The notes: a model not told the origin generated them from the sequence alone. 49,448 bases of DNA from Bacteroidia bacterium (GCA_023151275.1 JAKLJI010000024.1:1-49448), one strand, 5' to 3'; positions 8,798 to 18,368 are shown, counted from the first letter of the stretch. Translations and numbers: made by a program.

Positions 8798-8850
8798 CAC
8801 GAATTCTTCAAAATTGAATTATATTGCCACAGCGATAGAAACTTCAACGT

Positions 8851-9213
8851 ATGAAAAATAACCCAATCCTGATTGTAGAAGACGATGCTATGAGTCTCGA
8901 AAGCCTGAAAAAAATCCTTGAAGGGCTTGGCTACAACAACCTTACCCATGTAAACAATGGCCTGGATGCCATCAATCAGATAAAGGAAAAACGCTTCGAC
9001 CTTGTGCTTATGGACATTGGTTTGGAAGGAAAACTGGATGGCATTGATACCAGCAGCCTAATTGGCGATCAAACCCGCGTGGTATTTACCTCCGGCAATC
9101 ACAAAGACAGCGAAACCTTCAAACGCATTGCCTCTGCCAAAAGCTTTGGTTTCATCAGCAAACCATTCACTCCCCAATTGGTAAAAGACGCTATCGATAA
9201 TGCACTCAACTAA
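8851..9213 (+). CDS. Single-domain response regulator (CheY-like receiver)
   Basis: 120 residues, exactly one receiver domain with no output domain. The acidic pocket D11/D12, the phospho-acceptor D55 (LVLMDIGLEG), the switch T80 (VVFTSGN) and K104 (FISKPF) are all present, so it should be phosphorylated normally. Single-domain receivers act as phosphotransfer intermediates or bind a target protein directly. No histidine kinase lies in the window, so the partner is elsewhere. A clear intrinsic terminator follows 16 bases after the stop, marking the end of the transcription unit. Confidence 0.93.
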   Translation: MKNNPILIVEDDAMSLESLKKILEGLGYNNLTHVNNGLDAINQIKEKRFDLVLMDIGLEGKLDGIDTSSLIGDQTRVVFTSGNHKDSETFKRIASAKSFGFISKPFTPQLVKDAIDNALN

Positions 9214-9229
9214 CTAAATCCATTCGCAT

Positions 9230-9266
9230 AAAAAGCCCGGTTCCATCAAGGTTCCGGGCTTTTTTT
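9230..9266 (+). terminator. Rho-independent terminator
   Basis: A-run, GCCCGG (9235-9240), a 13-base loop, CCGGGC (9254-9259) and seven Ts. It closes the response-regulator unit. The A- and T-runs would let it work on both strands. Confidence 0.9.
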
Positions 9267-9340
9267 ATGAACACATATCCGAGGGTATTTGGGCCTTGCA
9301 GCCTTTCAAAATCAGACGCCCTTTGATAACTTACGCTCCC

Positions 9341-9482
9341 GGCTGCCGGGGTATCCGTTTGTACTCCTCGCTCCGATGGCAGCCAGGCTGTAGTGGCGCA
9401 CGCGGGCTCGCTGCCGGTCGCCGCCTCCGCCACACATCCTGCCGCCCCGGCCCTGTGGGGTACCACTGCTCCCCCTAAGGCT
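9341..9482 (+). repeat. GC-rich structured dispersed repeat, copy A
   Basis: A GC-rich block in an otherwise AT-richer setting, homologous to three other blocks in the window. Shared landmarks in order are CCGGGG-ATCCG-TTGTACT, GGCTGTAG, the apical GGTCGCC (9416-9422) and GGTACC before CTCCCCCT. Pairing arms are GGCAG/CTGCC (9378-9382/9439-9443), GTGGCG/CGCCAC (9393-9398/9428-9433) and GCGG/CCGC (9402-9405/9421-9424). Open frames that cross it are low-complexity shadows. It sits between a terminator and the start of an AT-rich accessory stretch. Function unknown. Confidence 0.75.
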
Positions 9483-9599
9483 TGGGTGCTCTTTGAAAAA
9501 TATTCGTCTGGCATGAATCGGCCGCAAAAAATGAAGCCCTCTTGAAACGAATTCATTTACTCTCCTTCAGCTTCTCTTATCAATTGCTCTTCTAGTCAA

Positions 9600-9630
9600 T
9601 TTCAGAAAGTAAGCAAATAGCTTATCTTTA
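9600..9630 (+). promoter_or_regulatory. Candidate Bacteroidota promoter for the 9668 gene
   Basis: TTTC (9600-9603), 19 bases, then TATCTTTA (9623-9630). Spacing matches the TTTG-N19-TAnnTTTG rule; each element has one mismatch. The ATG lies 38 bases downstream. Confidence 0.5.
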
Positions 9631-9667
9631 TTCGCAAATCAAGGGTTAGCAACAATGACTTAACAAC

Positions 9668-9973
9668 ATGTTAAACACCAAAGAAAAGTCGAAAATGAGG
9701 ACAGATACTGAAACAAAAATTAATTTCATATACTCTTTCCTAACGGGAACTAGACGACAAAACTTAGGCCTAGTTGAAGCAAATGCAATGCTTGAAAATA
9801 CGAGACTACTTTCTGACAGCAAGAACACTCCTGGCCAACTACTTCGGAACTTATTAATCGACGGACAACTGCCTCATGCCTATCAATCTGGAGGTAATGG
9901 CTCATTCTGGACAATTCCCAATTCAAGTAAATCAACTCCTAAAATTGCTATCATTAATTCCATTTCAAAATAA
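9668..9973 (+). CDS. Small protein with a helix-turn-helix/excisionase-like C-terminus
   Basis: 101 residues, not assigned to a named family. The C-terminal half (TPGQLLRNLLIDGQLPHA, then a short WTIP strand) resembles the helix-turn-wing pattern of small excisionase-like DNA-binding domains, where a helix is followed by G-x-L/I-P-h-x and a W-x-I-P strand. That reading is an inference by eye. The N-terminal 40 residues look helical. It precedes the AlbA_2 regulator in the same direction with a 123-base gap, and base composition is AT-richer than the flanking housekeeping genes, suggesting an acquired pair. It could be a cognate DNA-binding partner or an unrelated orphan. Confidence 0.6.
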   Translation: MLNTKEKSKMRTDTETKINFIYSFLTGTRRQNLGLVEANAMLENTRLLSDSKNTPGQLLRNLLIDGQLPHAYQSGGNGSFWTIPNSSKSTPKIAIINSISK

Positions 9974-10096
9974 CTGAATATCAAATACAAGCTATTAAAA
10001 TAATTCAAGTTTCAATATCAAGAATTTCGAACCTTGTGCAACTTCTAAAGCATAATTAAAGGATTTGAATAGGAATTGCACCAAATTGCAGTAAGT

Positions 10097-11785
10097 ATGA
10101 TTGAGAATAATAGCGTTGAATACAAGGGTCTTAGTAAAATAATTGATGGCCATGGGAAGCTTAAAACTGAAGGAATCCGGGAACTAGCAGTTTCACGTGT
10201 TTCTTTTGCTAATGTTCAGGGGGGAACAATATTCATTGGTATTGAAGACGGCGAAAAAAGTCCACCTAATCAACAAAAAATTGACACCAAATTAATGAAC
10301 GAAACCATTACAAGGCTACGTTCGCTTTGCTTCAATGTGGGACTTATTTTAAATGAAAAAATTACGGATGAAAATGGAGGTGAATACTTCAGTTTTACGA
10401 TTCAGTCTACTTTAAAATCCCTAGCAACTACTGCTGATGGCAAAATATACATTAGGGTTGGCGACCAATCTCTGCCAGCACGAAGCGAAGATATTGTTAG
10501 GCTAGCTAGTGAAAAAGATGCCTTTCAATGGGAACTTCAATTAAGAAATATTGGTCTAACTGAAATACCTAAAAGCAATATTGAATGGTTTACAAAAGAA
10601 ATTAGGAATTCAGATAGGGTGAAAGAACAAGTAAAAGCACTTTCAGACCAAGAAATAATTGAGCATTATAATTTACTTTACCAAGGTAAACTTACAAACC
10701 TTGGCATCCTGTGGCTTGGTTCAAGCGCACAACGAAGTAAACTCGCCTACCCCATAACAGTTCAATATATTGTGTATGATGAGTTAGAAAAAAAAGTACG
10801 AAAAGAAAATTGGCACGATTACACAAAAAACCCAAAAGAGTTGCTGCTTGACATTGAAAAACAAGCAATCGAGCTAACCTACTTTGATGAATTTCCTCAA
10901 GGACTATTTAGAAATAAAATTCGGCATTATGATGAACGACTAATTCGTGAATTATTAATTAATGCAATTGCTCACAAAAGCTATACCATTTCAGGAGATA
11001 TTTTCATTAAGGTATTTAATGACAGACTAGAAATTACGAATCCAGGGGGATTGCCATTAGGCATTACCAGTAGTAATATCTTACATACGACACATAGACG
11101 GAATCCACACCTAATTCGAATTCTGCATGATTTAAAACTTATGGAAGGAGAAGGAACCGGGTACAATCTAATTTATGAAATTACAAGCCGAGATGCTAAA
11201 GCTTTTCCTGTCCCTTTATCGGATTACAATTCAACCTCAGTTACCCAACATTCAAAAATTCTAGACGAAGAGGCCATATTAATCCTCGATTTTATTTCCA
11301 AACATTACCAACTTACCCAAAAAGAATTTATTGTTTTAGGTATTATCTCCAGAAGTAAGAAAATTCTAGCCACTCAATTAACAAAAGAGTTACAGCTTAC
11401 TGATGAAGACAGGCTTCGGTCATACGTTAATCGACTATGTGAAATGTCAATCTTGATTACAAGAGGAATCAAAAAGGGGACAGAGTACTTAATTAATCCA
11501 AAACTAATTGCAAATGCTAAGATAAATATAAAGCCCTCACTTAAAACTATTGAGCAGCCACGGCTAAAGGCCCTTATTGAAGAAGTGTTGCGCTTCACTC
11601 CCAATCTAACAGTTAATGAAATTCAACTAAAATTAGGTGACATTACAATAGCAGATGTACGCAAAGCCGTTTATCAAATGGTAAAAACAGGCATTTTAGA
11701 ACATACAGGAGGCAAAACCTACCGTAAATACCAATTGGCAAAAAAAAATAGAAACGAAATAGAAATCAGAAATAAAACTATTTAA
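10097..11785 (+). CDS. AlbA_2 (Schlafen-like) domain and RecG-C/HATPase_c_4-like regulator
   Basis: 562 residues from the ATG at 10097; an upstream TTG adds seven residues and is less likely. The N-terminal domain (about 1-145: ENNSVEYKGL, GGTIFIGIEDG, KIYIRVGDQSLPA) is the AlbA_2/Schlafen DNA- or RNA-binding fold. The centre (about 265-360: IRELLINAIAHKSY, DRLEITNPGGLP, GEGTGYNLI) matches the divergent HATPase_c_4 module often annotated as RecG C-terminal-like. Winged-helix-like segments fill the C-terminus. Such proteins are usually called transcriptional regulators or ATP-dependent helicase-like proteins, and some occur in defence loci. There is no helicase motor here. AT-rich context and the small upstream partner suggest horizontal gain. 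Confidence 0.85.
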   Translation: MIENNSVEYKGLSKIIDGHGKLKTEGIRELAVSRVSFANVQGGTIFIGIEDGEKSPPNQQKIDTKLMNETITRLRSLCFNVGLILNEKITDENGGEYFSFTIQSTLKSLATTADGKIYIRVGDQSLPARSEDIVRLASEKDAFQWELQLRNIGLTEIPKSNIEWFTKEIRNSDRVKEQVKALSDQEIIEHYNLLYQGKLTNLGILWLGSSAQRSKLAYPITVQYIVYDELEKKVRKENWHDYTKNPKELLLDIEKQAIELTYFDEFPQGLFRNKIRHYDERLIRELLINAIAHKSYTISGDIFIKVFNDRLEITNPGGLPLGITSSNILHTTHRRNPHLIRILHDLKLMEGEGTGYNLIYEITSRDAKAFPVPLSDYNSTSVTQHSKILDEEAILILDFISKHYQLTQKEFIVLGIISRSKKILATQLTKELQLTDEDRLRSYVNRLCEMSILITRGIKKGTEYLINPKLIANAKINIKPSLKTIEQPRLKALIEEVLRFTPNLTVNEIQLKLGDITIADVRKAVYQMVKTGILEHTGGKTYRKYQLAKKNRNEIEIRNKTI

Positions 11786-11976
11786 AAAGCTGATTTTAGG
11801 CCATTTAAAACTATTCCTCTTTGAAATAGAAGCTATACAAGGCCAATATAGAAGGCTCCCAAAAGTCCATCCATGATATTTCCAAAAAAACCAGGCTTGA
11901 GCGTTGATATCCAAAAATAGCCCTCTATCTGGCAGTTTATGTGAAAGCAATTAAAGAAATTTAAACATGCATACGT

Positions 11977-12288
11977 ATGAAAAAATCAGAAGAACTCTTA
12001 CTCGAGATCCTAAAGCGCTTCAAAGCCAATGGTCTTGCACAAGTTAGTGGACTAAATGCATTTGGCTATGTTCGTGAAACACCTAAAAGTGTTTATGTAA
12101 CCCGAGAAAAGGGCAAAGACACTCTCATTTCTCATAAACGTTTGTTGATGGGAATTGAAGCCTATCAATCAAATCCCTCTTTATACGAACAAGGTCCAGC
12201 AGCTCTCCGCGAATTTGGCATAACCCATGTTACAAGTCCAATCTACGCCATGTTGCACCTGCTTTCAAAAAAGGAATTTACAAATTGA
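11977..12288 (+). CDS. Hypothetical protein, 103 residues
   Basis: No family recognised. The sequence is soluble, with a helical N-terminus (residues 1-18), a central basic region (RETPKSVYVTREKGK) and a C-terminal helix. No signal peptide or membrane segment is visible. It is followed within 25 bases by a strong bidirectional terminator shared with the convergent dehydrogenase gene, and 191 bases of non-coding sequence separate it from the AlbA_2 gene. The start is the first ATG in frame with good codon flow. It belongs to the AT-rich accessory stretch, and may be the last gene of the same acquired block. Confidence 0.6.
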   Translation: MKKSEELLLEILKRFKANGLAQVSGLNAFGYVRETPKSVYVTREKGKDTLISHKRLLMGIEAYQSNPSLYEQGPAALREFGITHVTSPIYAMLHLLSKKEFTN

Positions 12289-12306
12289 ACTTGTAAAACA
12301 TCTCAC

Positions 12307-12346
12307 AAAAAAGCCCCGAAGTTCTCTCAACTACGGGGCTTATTAT
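12307..12346. terminator. Bidirectional intrinsic terminator between convergent genes
   Basis: AAAAAA, GCCCCG (12313-12318), inner AGTT/AACT pairing, CGGGGC (12334-12339), then TTATTATT. It serves the 11977 gene on the plus strand and the E1 dehydrogenase on the minus strand. Confidence 0.88.
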
Positions 12347-12378
12347 TAAAATTTATTCAGGGCTAATAACCCTTACCT

Positions 12379-14397
12379 TTAGTAGGCAAGCAGCTCAGCC
12401 AAGTCCTGTTCAAAGCGCTTTTTAGGCAAGAAATTCTGCTCCAGTTCGGTATTGAAAGGTACGGGGCTATCCAAACTTCCGGTGCGCACAACAGGTGCGT
12501 CAAGCCAGGTAAAGCAGTAACGTGCAATATGTGCTGCAATCTCCGCTCCTATGCCTCCGGTTAGTGTATCTTCATGCAAAATCAACACCTTGCCTGTCTT
12601 TCTCACACTGGCCTCTACTGCTTCTTTATCCCAAGGCAATAAACTGCGCAGGTCAATAATATCCGCATCAATTCCTTCTCTCTCTACATGGTTTACTGCC
12701 CAATGCACGCCGGCTCCATAAGTAATTATACTTACTTCACTACCTTCTATCACCTTACGTGCCGGACCAATGGCCAAGCTATAATAGTCATCGTAAACAG
12801 GCTCCTCCAATTCAACTGCGCGGTACAACAACTTGTGCTCAAAATACATCACCGGATTAGGATCTTCAATGGCAGCAGTTAACAAGCCTTTAGCATCCGA
12901 AGGAGTTGATGGATACACAATCTTCAAGCCGGGTACATGAAAAAACCAGGCTTCATTGCTTTGCGAATGAAATGGACCTGCTCCGGCTCCGGCACCTGTT
13001 GGCATGCGCACCACCACATCGGCATTTTGCCCCCAGCGGTAATGGCTCTTGGCCAGATTATTCACTATCTGGTTAAATCCAACACTTACAAAATCGGCAA
13101 ACTGCATTTCAACCATGGCTTTCATACCCTTGATGGCAAGTCCATAACCTGCACCCAGAATCGCACTTTCACAAAGTGGCGTATTGCGCACACGACCCTT
13201 GCCAAACTCTTCTACAAAACCTTGAGTAATTTTAAAAACACCTCCATACTCGGCAATATCCTGGCCCATCAATACCAGGTTATCGTGTTTGCGCATAGCC
13301 TGACGAAGTCCATCGCTGATAGCATCTACAAAGCGCTTGGGAGTTTTTGCTTCCGAAGCGGGTGCAACCGTAACATGCTGCAAATCGCCATGGGAGGAAA
13401 CATAAGCCGACGCAAATGGCATATAAACATCAGCAAGCTCGGTTGCTGTATCCGGTACAATTTCCGGTTCGTTCAACACTTCCTCAACGCTTTGGTCAAT
13501 GTCCTCTTTGATTTGACGACGTATCTCGGCAATTTGCTCAGCATCCAGAATGCCAAACTCCTGCACATAGTGTTCAAAATTGCTTACCGGGTCTTTCTTC
13601 GACCAAATCTCGAAAAGCTCTTGCGGTACGTATTTGGTACCTGAAGCCTCCTCGTGTCCGCGCATACGGAAAGTCATGCATTCCAAAATTACCGGACGAG
13701 GCTTGTTGCGTATAGATTCGGCCAAGTTTTTTACCGTATCATACACCTCAAGAATATTGTTTCCATCTATCTTATAGGCTTCCATACCATAGCCTATTCC
13801 CTTATCCACAAAGCTCTTGAAGCGAAACTGTTCGTTGGACGGAGTTGACAGGCCATAGCCATTGTTCTCAATCAGAAAAATAACCGGTAATTGCCAAACA
13901 GCAGCTGTGTTTAGAGCCTCATGGAAATCGCCTTCCGAGGCACCACCATCACCACTAAAAACCACACTAAGTTTCTTTTCATTCTTCAGCAAAGACGCCA
14001 ACGATATGCCATCGGCAACGCCCAGCATGGCCCCTAAGTGAGAAATCATCCCTACAATATGGTACTCATTGGTGCCAAAATGGAAGGAACGTTCCCGTCC
14101 TTTGGAAAAGCCATTCATTTTGCCCTGCCATTGCGAAAACAGGCGCTTAAACGGAATACCTCTTCCGGTAAATACGCCTAAATTGCGGTGCAAGGGAAGA
14201 ATATATTCATCAGACTCTAAAGCCTTTACCACACCAATACTGATGGCTTCCTGGCCAATGCCTGAAAACCACTTACTCACTTTTCCCTGACGAAGTAAAA
14301 TGAGCATTTTTTCCTCAATCATGCGAGGTTTTACCAAAGCGGCATACAAATCAGCTATTTCCTGATTGGTATAATGTTTACGGTTGTATTGAATCAT
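12379..14397 (-). CDS. 2-oxoacid dehydrogenase E1, fused alpha and beta subunits (branched-chain type)
   Basis: 672 residues from MIQYNRKHY. A longer frame up to 14544 overlaps the divergent hydrolase and its first 49 residues look non-coding. The alpha part (about 1-335) holds the thiamine diphosphate motif GDGGASEGDF (149-158) with ENN at 177-179. The beta part (about 350-672) holds QDIAEYGG, RMPTGAGAGAG, the SQSNEAWFF region and the transketolase C-terminal domain. The enzyme decarboxylates a 2-oxo acid and transfers the acyl group to lipoyl-E2. Sequence style fits branched-chain 2-oxoacid dehydrogenase better than pyruvate dehydrogenase, but specificity is inferred. Fusion of E1 alpha and beta is common in Bacteroidota. 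E2 and E3 are not in this window. Confidence 0.92.
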   Translation of the reverse strand: MIQYNRKHYTNQEIADLYAALVKPRMIEEKMLILLRQGKVSKWFSGIGQEAISIGVVKALESDEYILPLHRNLGVFTGRGIPFKRLFSQWQGKMNGFSKGRERSFHFGTNEYHIVGMISHLGAMLGVADGISLASLLKNEKKLSVVFSGDGGASEGDFHEALNTAAVWQLPVIFLIENNGYGLSTPSNEQFRFKSFVDKGIGYGMEAYKIDGNNILEVYDTVKNLAESIRNKPRPVILECMTFRMRGHEEASGTKYVPQELFEIWSKKDPVSNFEHYVQEFGILDAEQIAEIRRQIKEDIDQSVEEVLNEPEIVPDTATELADVYMPFASAYVSSHGDLQHVTVAPASEAKTPKRFVDAISDGLRQAMRKHDNLVLMGQDIAEYGGVFKITQGFVEEFGKGRVRNTPLCESAILGAGYGLAIKGMKAMVEMQFADFVSVGFNQIVNNLAKSHYRWGQNADVVVRMPTGAGAGAGPFHSQSNEAWFFHVPGLKIVYPSTPSDAKGLLTAAIEDPNPVMYFEHKLLYRAVELEEPVYDDYYSLAIGPARKVIEGSEVSIITYGAGVHWAVNHVEREGIDADIIDLRSLLPWDKEAVEASVRKTGKVLILHEDTLTGGIGAEIAAHIARYCFTWLDAPVVRTGSLDSPVPFNTELEQNFLPKKRFEQDLAELLAY

Positions 14398-14497
14398 ACC
14401 CGGCAAAAGTAATGTTTCGCCCGGCAATTCCTTTTTAGTTTCATGTTCCCTTGTGGTATCGGCTAAAAATTCTAATTTTATGCATCTAAACAGCACC

Positions 14498-15187
14498 ATG
14501 AGCAAACCACATTTACTTTTTCTGCACGGCGCATTGGGCTCCAAACAGCAATTTCAAGAATTGACGACCAAGCTTTCCGATAGCTTTACCTGCCATGCCA
14601 TCAATCTTCCTGGTCATGGTGGAGAACTAATTCCGCCCGGTGGTTTGGGATTTGACGGATTTGCCTCGGCCATTCTGGCTTACCTCAACAAAGAAAACAT
14701 CACCAGTACCCACTTGATGGGTTTTAGCATGGGTGGATATGCGGCCTTGTATTTTGCACACAAGCATCCTGATCGGGTGAATAAAATCCTTACGCTCAAT
14801 GTGAAATTCAACTGGGATCCCATCAGCACTGCCAAAGAAACCGGCATGCTTGACCCGGATAAAATGATGGAAAAAATTCCCGGCTATGCCAATAACCTCA
14901 TCTTGCAACATGGCATGAACCTCTGGAAAAACCTACTTGCCGGAACTAGTGAAATGATGAAAAAATTGGCCGAAACCGTGGTTTTAAGCGAAGCTGAACT
15001 CGCTGAAATTAAACATCCTGTTCTATTAGGCATTGGCGACCGTGACAAAACCAGCAGCGTTGCCGAAACCCTCAAAGTGTTCTCCCTGTTGCCCGATGCA
15101 CGTCTTTGGGTATTACCGGATACGGCGCATCCCTTCGAGAAAATTCCTCTGAGCCGGCTTGAAACCGAAATCCGACTCTTTTTTTAA
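14498..15187 (+). CDS. Alpha/beta-fold hydrolase
   Basis: 229 residues from MSKPHLLFLHG. ATGs at 14453 and 14480 are in frame, but the former lies near the divergent gene and neither added stretch has fold character. HG at 10-11 marks the oxyanion strand, GFSMGG the nucleophile Ser, GDRDKTSS the acid and DTAHPFEK the His, so the catalytic triad is complete. No signal peptide, so cytoplasmic. It resembles the MenH/BioH-like small esterase group; the substrate is unknown. A possible -7 element TAATTTTA lies at about 14472-14479. The divergent E1 dehydrogenase starts 100 bases away. Confidence 0.88.
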   Translation: MSKPHLLFLHGALGSKQQFQELTTKLSDSFTCHAINLPGHGGELIPPGGLGFDGFASAILAYLNKENITSTHLMGFSMGGYAALYFAHKHPDRVNKILTLNVKFNWDPISTAKETGMLDPDKMMEKIPGYANNLILQHGMNLWKNLLAGTSEMMKKLAETVVLSEAELAEIKHPVLLGIGDRDKTSSVAETLKVFSLLPDARLWVLPDTAHPFEKIPLSRLETEIRLFF

Positions 15188-15224
15188 TTTTTGTTTCGGT
15201 ACGATTATTGAGAATTAGAACGCT

Positions 15225-15680
15225 ATGAAGTTTAGATTGATACTTGGACTTATTGCCTTCTTAAGCCTGAGCAGCTTTCAGGAAAAAGGTACACTGAAAT
15301 GGTACGAATGGAACGAAGCCTATCCATTGGCCCAAAAAACCGGGAAAATTTTATTGGTTGATGCCTATACCGATTGGTGCGGCTGGTGCAAAAAAATGGA
15401 TAGAGACACCTACTCAAACCCCGAAATTATCGCCCTGCTGAACAAAGATTTTATTGTGGTAAAGTTCAATCCGGAACTGGAAGGACGCGTTTACAAAATT
15501 GACTCCCTCAGCTTTGGTCCACGCGAATTTTATGCCCAATTGCACCGCGGAGAATCAACTGGTTTTCCAACCACTTACTTCATCAATCCGGGAAAAAGAA
15601 ATATTTTTATGGACCCCGGCTACCGCGACCCGGCCACATTTAAGCAGGTTCTTGAATACGTGCTTAAGGAGTACAAGTAG
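15225..15680 (+). CDS. Secreted thioredoxin-fold protein with CGWC motif
   Basis: 151 residues. A short hydrophobic N-terminus (LILGLIAFLSLSS) looks like a signal peptide, so export to the periplasm is likely. The thioredoxin fold follows with DAYTDWCGWCKKM, giving the redox pair C52/C55, and the cis-proline loop GFPTTYF. WCxWC with a following Lys-Lys resembles the DUF255/thioredoxin_7 group. It probably reduces or isomerises disulfides outside the cytoplasm, but no partner is visible. It begins 37 bases after the hydrolase and ends 37 bases before the PurF-like gene. Confidence 0.85.
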   Translation: MKFRLILGLIAFLSLSSFQEKGTLKWYEWNEAYPLAQKTGKILLVDAYTDWCGWCKKMDRDTYSNPEIIALLNKDFIVVKFNPELEGRVYKIDSLSFGPREFYAQLHRGESTGFPTTYFINPGKRNIFMDPGYRDPATFKQVLEYVLKEYK

Positions 15681-15689
15681 GCACTCGGA

Positions 15690-15697
15690 TAAATTTG
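15690..15697 (+). promoter_or_regulatory. Candidate -7 element TAAATTTG for the PurF-like gene
   Basis: Full match to TAnnTTTG, 20 bases before the ATG at 15718. No TTTG is found at -33, so it may be weak or need an activator. Confidence 0.4.
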
Positions 15698-15717
15698 CTT
15701 AATTTGCGGCGCATTTT

Positions 15718-17613
15718 ATGAGCGACTCAATAAAACACGAGTGCGGTATTGCAATGATCCGCCTCCTCAAACCCCTCAGCTACTTTCAGGAAAAATACGG
15801 CTCCTCACTTTACGGCTTGAAAAAGTTGTACCTGCTTATGGAAAAGCAGCACAACCGCGGACAAGACGGCGCTGGAATGGGTGTAATAAAACTCGACCCG
15901 GAACCGGGAGAAGCCTACATTTTCAGACAGCGGGCAAACGGAAGCGGCGCAATCGCAGAGATTTTTGAAAAAGTTTCCAATAAAATCAACAAATCGGGCT
16001 CAAAATCGGAATTGAATGATCCCGTTTTTGTGAAAAAACACTCCCCATTTATTGGAGAGGTTTACCTGGGGCACTTGCGCTACGGCACGCACGGCGGCAA
16101 TAGCAAAGACCTTTGTCATCCCTTTATCCGCGAAAACAATTGGATGAGCCGAAACCTGATGTTGGCCGGTAACTTCAACCTTACCAATGTGGATGAACTT
16201 TTTGAGTTGCTCATTGAACTAGGACAACATCCCAGAGAAAAAGCCGATACGGTGACCATGCTAGAAAAAATGGGCCATTTTCTGGATGAAGAAGTTCAAC
16301 GCAATTTTGCCATCTTTAAGGATCAGGGATACAATAACCAGGATATTACCCGATTAATCTCAGAAAATGTAAATGTAGAAACCATTCTGAAGCGCTCCTT
16401 AAGAGATGCTGATGGAGGTTATGTAATGGCTGGAATTATGGGGCATGGAGATGCCTTTGTGGTGCGCGACCCCAATGGAATCAGACCCTGCTTTTACTAC
16501 CAGAACGATGAAATATGCGTAGTAACCAGTGAAAAACCGGCAATTATGACCGGATTTAACATTGCTTACAAAGATGTTAAAGAACTTGGTCCGGGAAATG
16601 CACTCATCATTAACCGCAAAGGTGAAGTGAGCGAAACCAATATTATTCCTGCAGGCGAGAAAAAATCCTGTTCTTTTGAACGCATCTACTTCTCACGTGG
16701 CAACGACCGCGAAATTTACAAAGAGCGTAAACAGTTAGGTTACCTACTCGGCCAGCGCGTTATGGAAGCCGTTAACTACGATTTTAGAAATACGGTTTTC
16801 TCCTATATTCCCAATACAGCTGCCGTTGCCTTTTATGGAATGATTGATGGCATCAACGATTTACTCGACACTTGGAAAGTAAATGAAATCAAAAAACTGG
16901 GCAGCAATTTTGATCCGGAAAAACTAAAAGATATTCTTTCGGTTCGCCCCAGACGCGAACGTGTTGCCATTAAAGATGCCAAGCTTCGCACGTTTATTAC
17001 CGATGACGCTCATCGCGAAGATATGGTAGCTCACGTGTATGATGTAACGTATGGATTGATTAACAACCAAACAGACACATTGGTTGTAGTTGATGATTCG
17101 ATTGTACGTGGCACCACCCTGAAAACAAGTATTCTCCGGATTCTCGACAGACTTCATCCCAAGAAAATCATCATTGTATCCTCTTCCCCACAAATTCGCT
17201 ATCCCGATTGTTATGGTATCGACATGAGCCGGATGAAGGATTTTGTTGCCTTTCAAGCCATGGTTGCCTTATTAAAAGAAAAAGGATTGGAATACCGATT
17301 GCATGAGGTACTTGAGTTATGCAAGGCTCAGGAAAACCTGCCTAAGGAAGATATGGTCAATCATGTTCAGAGTCTGTACGCGCATTTTACAGACGATGAA
17401 ATCAGCCGCAAGATTGCTCAAATTGTAACTCCTGAAGATATTGCGGCGGAAGTTGATGTTATTTATCAAACCATTGAAGGTTTGCATCAAGCTTGTCCTA
17501 ACCATTTGGGCGATTGGTATTTCAGTGGCAATTACCCAACACCGGGTGGAAACAAGGTGGTAAACAAAGCCTTTATCAACTACATGGAAGGCAATAGCGG
17601 CCGGGCTTATTAA
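15718..17613 (+). CDS. purF: Amidophosphoribosyltransferase (PurF-like, long form)
   Basis: 631 residues, longer than usual PurF (about 470-510). The N-terminal Ntn glutamine amidotransferase domain starts at Cys9 (HECGIAM), which would need removal of an eight-residue propeptide, and has [10 protein letters not shown] at 45-54. The phosphoribosyltransferase domain has the PRPP loop [12 protein letters not shown] at about 457-468. The enzyme makes 5-phosphoribosylamine from PRPP and glutamine, the first step of purine synthesis. Extra sequence lies between the domains (about 360-430) and at the C-terminus. Bacteroidota genomes often carry this long paralogue beside a canonical purF, so it may be the second copy with a related role. 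lptB starts seven bases downstream. Confidence 0.88.
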   Translation: MSDSIKHECGIAMIRLLKPLSYFQEKYGSSLYGLKKLYLLMEKQHNRGQDGAGMGVIKLDPEPGEAYIFRQRANGSGAIAEIFEKVSNKINKSGSKSELNDPVFVKKHSPFIGEVYLGHLRYGTHGGNSKDLCHPFIRENNWMSRNLMLAGNFNLTNVDELFELLIELGQHPREKADTVTMLEKMGHFLDEEVQRNFAIFKDQGYNNQDITRLISENVNVETILKRSLRDADGGYVMAGIMGHGDAFVVRDPNGIRPCFYYQNDEICVVTSEKPAIMTGFNIAYKDVKELGPGNALIINRKGEVSETNIIPAGEKKSCSFERIYFSRGNDREIYKERKQLGYLLGQRVMEAVNYDFRNTVFSYIPNTAAVAFYGMIDGINDLLDTWKVNEIKKLGSNFDPEKLKDILSVRPRRERVAIKDAKLRTFITDDAHREDMVAHVYDVTYGLINNQTDTLVVVDDSIVRGTTLKTSILRILDRLHPKKIIIVSSSPQIRYPDCYGIDMSRMKDFVAFQAMVALLKEKGLEYRLHEVLELCKAQENLPKEDMVNHVQSLYAHFTDDEISRKIAQIVTPEDIAAEVDVIYQTIEGLHQACPNHLGDWYFSGNYPTPGGNKVVNKAFINYMEGNSGRAY

Positions 17614-17620
17614 TCAATAT

Positions 17621-18343
17621 ATGAAACTTCGCAGCGAGAACCTCATCAAACGGTACAAAAAAAGAACTGTAGTAAACCAAGTTTCCATTGAGGTGGAACA
17701 AGGCGAATGCGTGGGCTTACTTGGTCCCAACGGTGCAGGTAAAACTACCACCTTTTACATGACAGTTGGTTTGATAAAACCCGACGAAGGCGAGGTGTAT
17801 CTGGAGAATGAAAAGATTACCAATTTGCCCATGTACAAAAGGGCTCAAAAAGGATTAGGCTACCTGGCTCAGGAAGCATCTATTTTCAGAACACTTTCTG
17901 TTGAAGACAATATTCGTGCAGTACTTGAAATGACTCCCATGGCAAAAGCAGAACAAGAAGAAAAGCTTGAATCGCTGATGGAAGAGTTTGGCCTGAACCG
18001 AGTACGTAAAAGCATGGGAAATGTACTAAGCGGAGGAGAACGGAGACGAACCGAAATTGCCCGGGCACTTGCTGTAAACCCAAAGTTTATTTTGCTTGAT
18101 GAACCTTTTGCAGGAATTGACCCCATTGCCGTTGAAGATATTCAGCAGATAGTTGCAAAACTAAAGCACAAAAACATTGGTATTTTAATTACAGACCACA
18201 ACGTTCACGAAACCCTTTCGATTGTGGATAGAGCCTACCTGCTTTTTGAAGGTAAAATTTTGAAATCAGGAACAGCCCGAGAACTTGCCGAAGACGAGAT
18301 GGTACGAAAAGTGTACCTGGGTCAAAACTTTGTATTGCGTTGA
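17621..18343 (+). CDS. lptB: LPS export ABC transporter ATP-binding protein LptB
   Basis: 240 residues, full length for the family. Walker A GPNGAGKT is at 35-42, the ABC signature LSGGERRR at 136-143, Walker [14 protein letters not shown] at about 156-168 and the switch His in ITDHNVHE. It powers extraction of lipopolysaccharide from the inner membrane with LptFG and delivery to the LptC-A-D bridge. It follows the PurF-like gene by seven bases, so both are probably on one message, an arrangement without obvious functional logic. Confidence 0.95.
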   Translation: MKLRSENLIKRYKKRTVVNQVSIEVEQGECVGLLGPNGAGKTTTFYMTVGLIKPDEGEVYLENEKITNLPMYKRAQKGLGYLAQEASIFRTLSVEDNIRAVLEMTPMAKAEQEEKLESLMEEFGLNRVRKSMGNVLSGGERRRTEIARALAVNPKFILLDEPFAGIDPIAVEDIQQIVAKLKHKNIGILITDHNVHETLSIVDRAYLLFEGKILKSGTARELAEDEMVRKVYLGQNFVLR

Positions 18344-18344
18344 T

Positions 18345-18368
18345 TCCGATTATTATTCGGAGCTTTTT
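18345..18368 (+). terminator. Weak intrinsic terminator after lptB
   Basis: TCCGA/TCGGA (18345-18349/18357-18361) followed by GCTTTTT. The stem is only five bases, so termination is probably partial. Confidence 0.4.

Noticed and set aside
9206-9556. 116-residue minus-strand frame and shorter frames across 9296-9527
   Set aside because: They arise from the GC-rich hairpin repeat and change frame between copies of the element, so they are not coding.
12379-14544. Longer start for the E1 dehydrogenase at 14544
   Set aside because: It would overlap the divergent hydrolase frame, and the extra 49 residues lack family similarity; MIQYNRKHY at 14397 fits.
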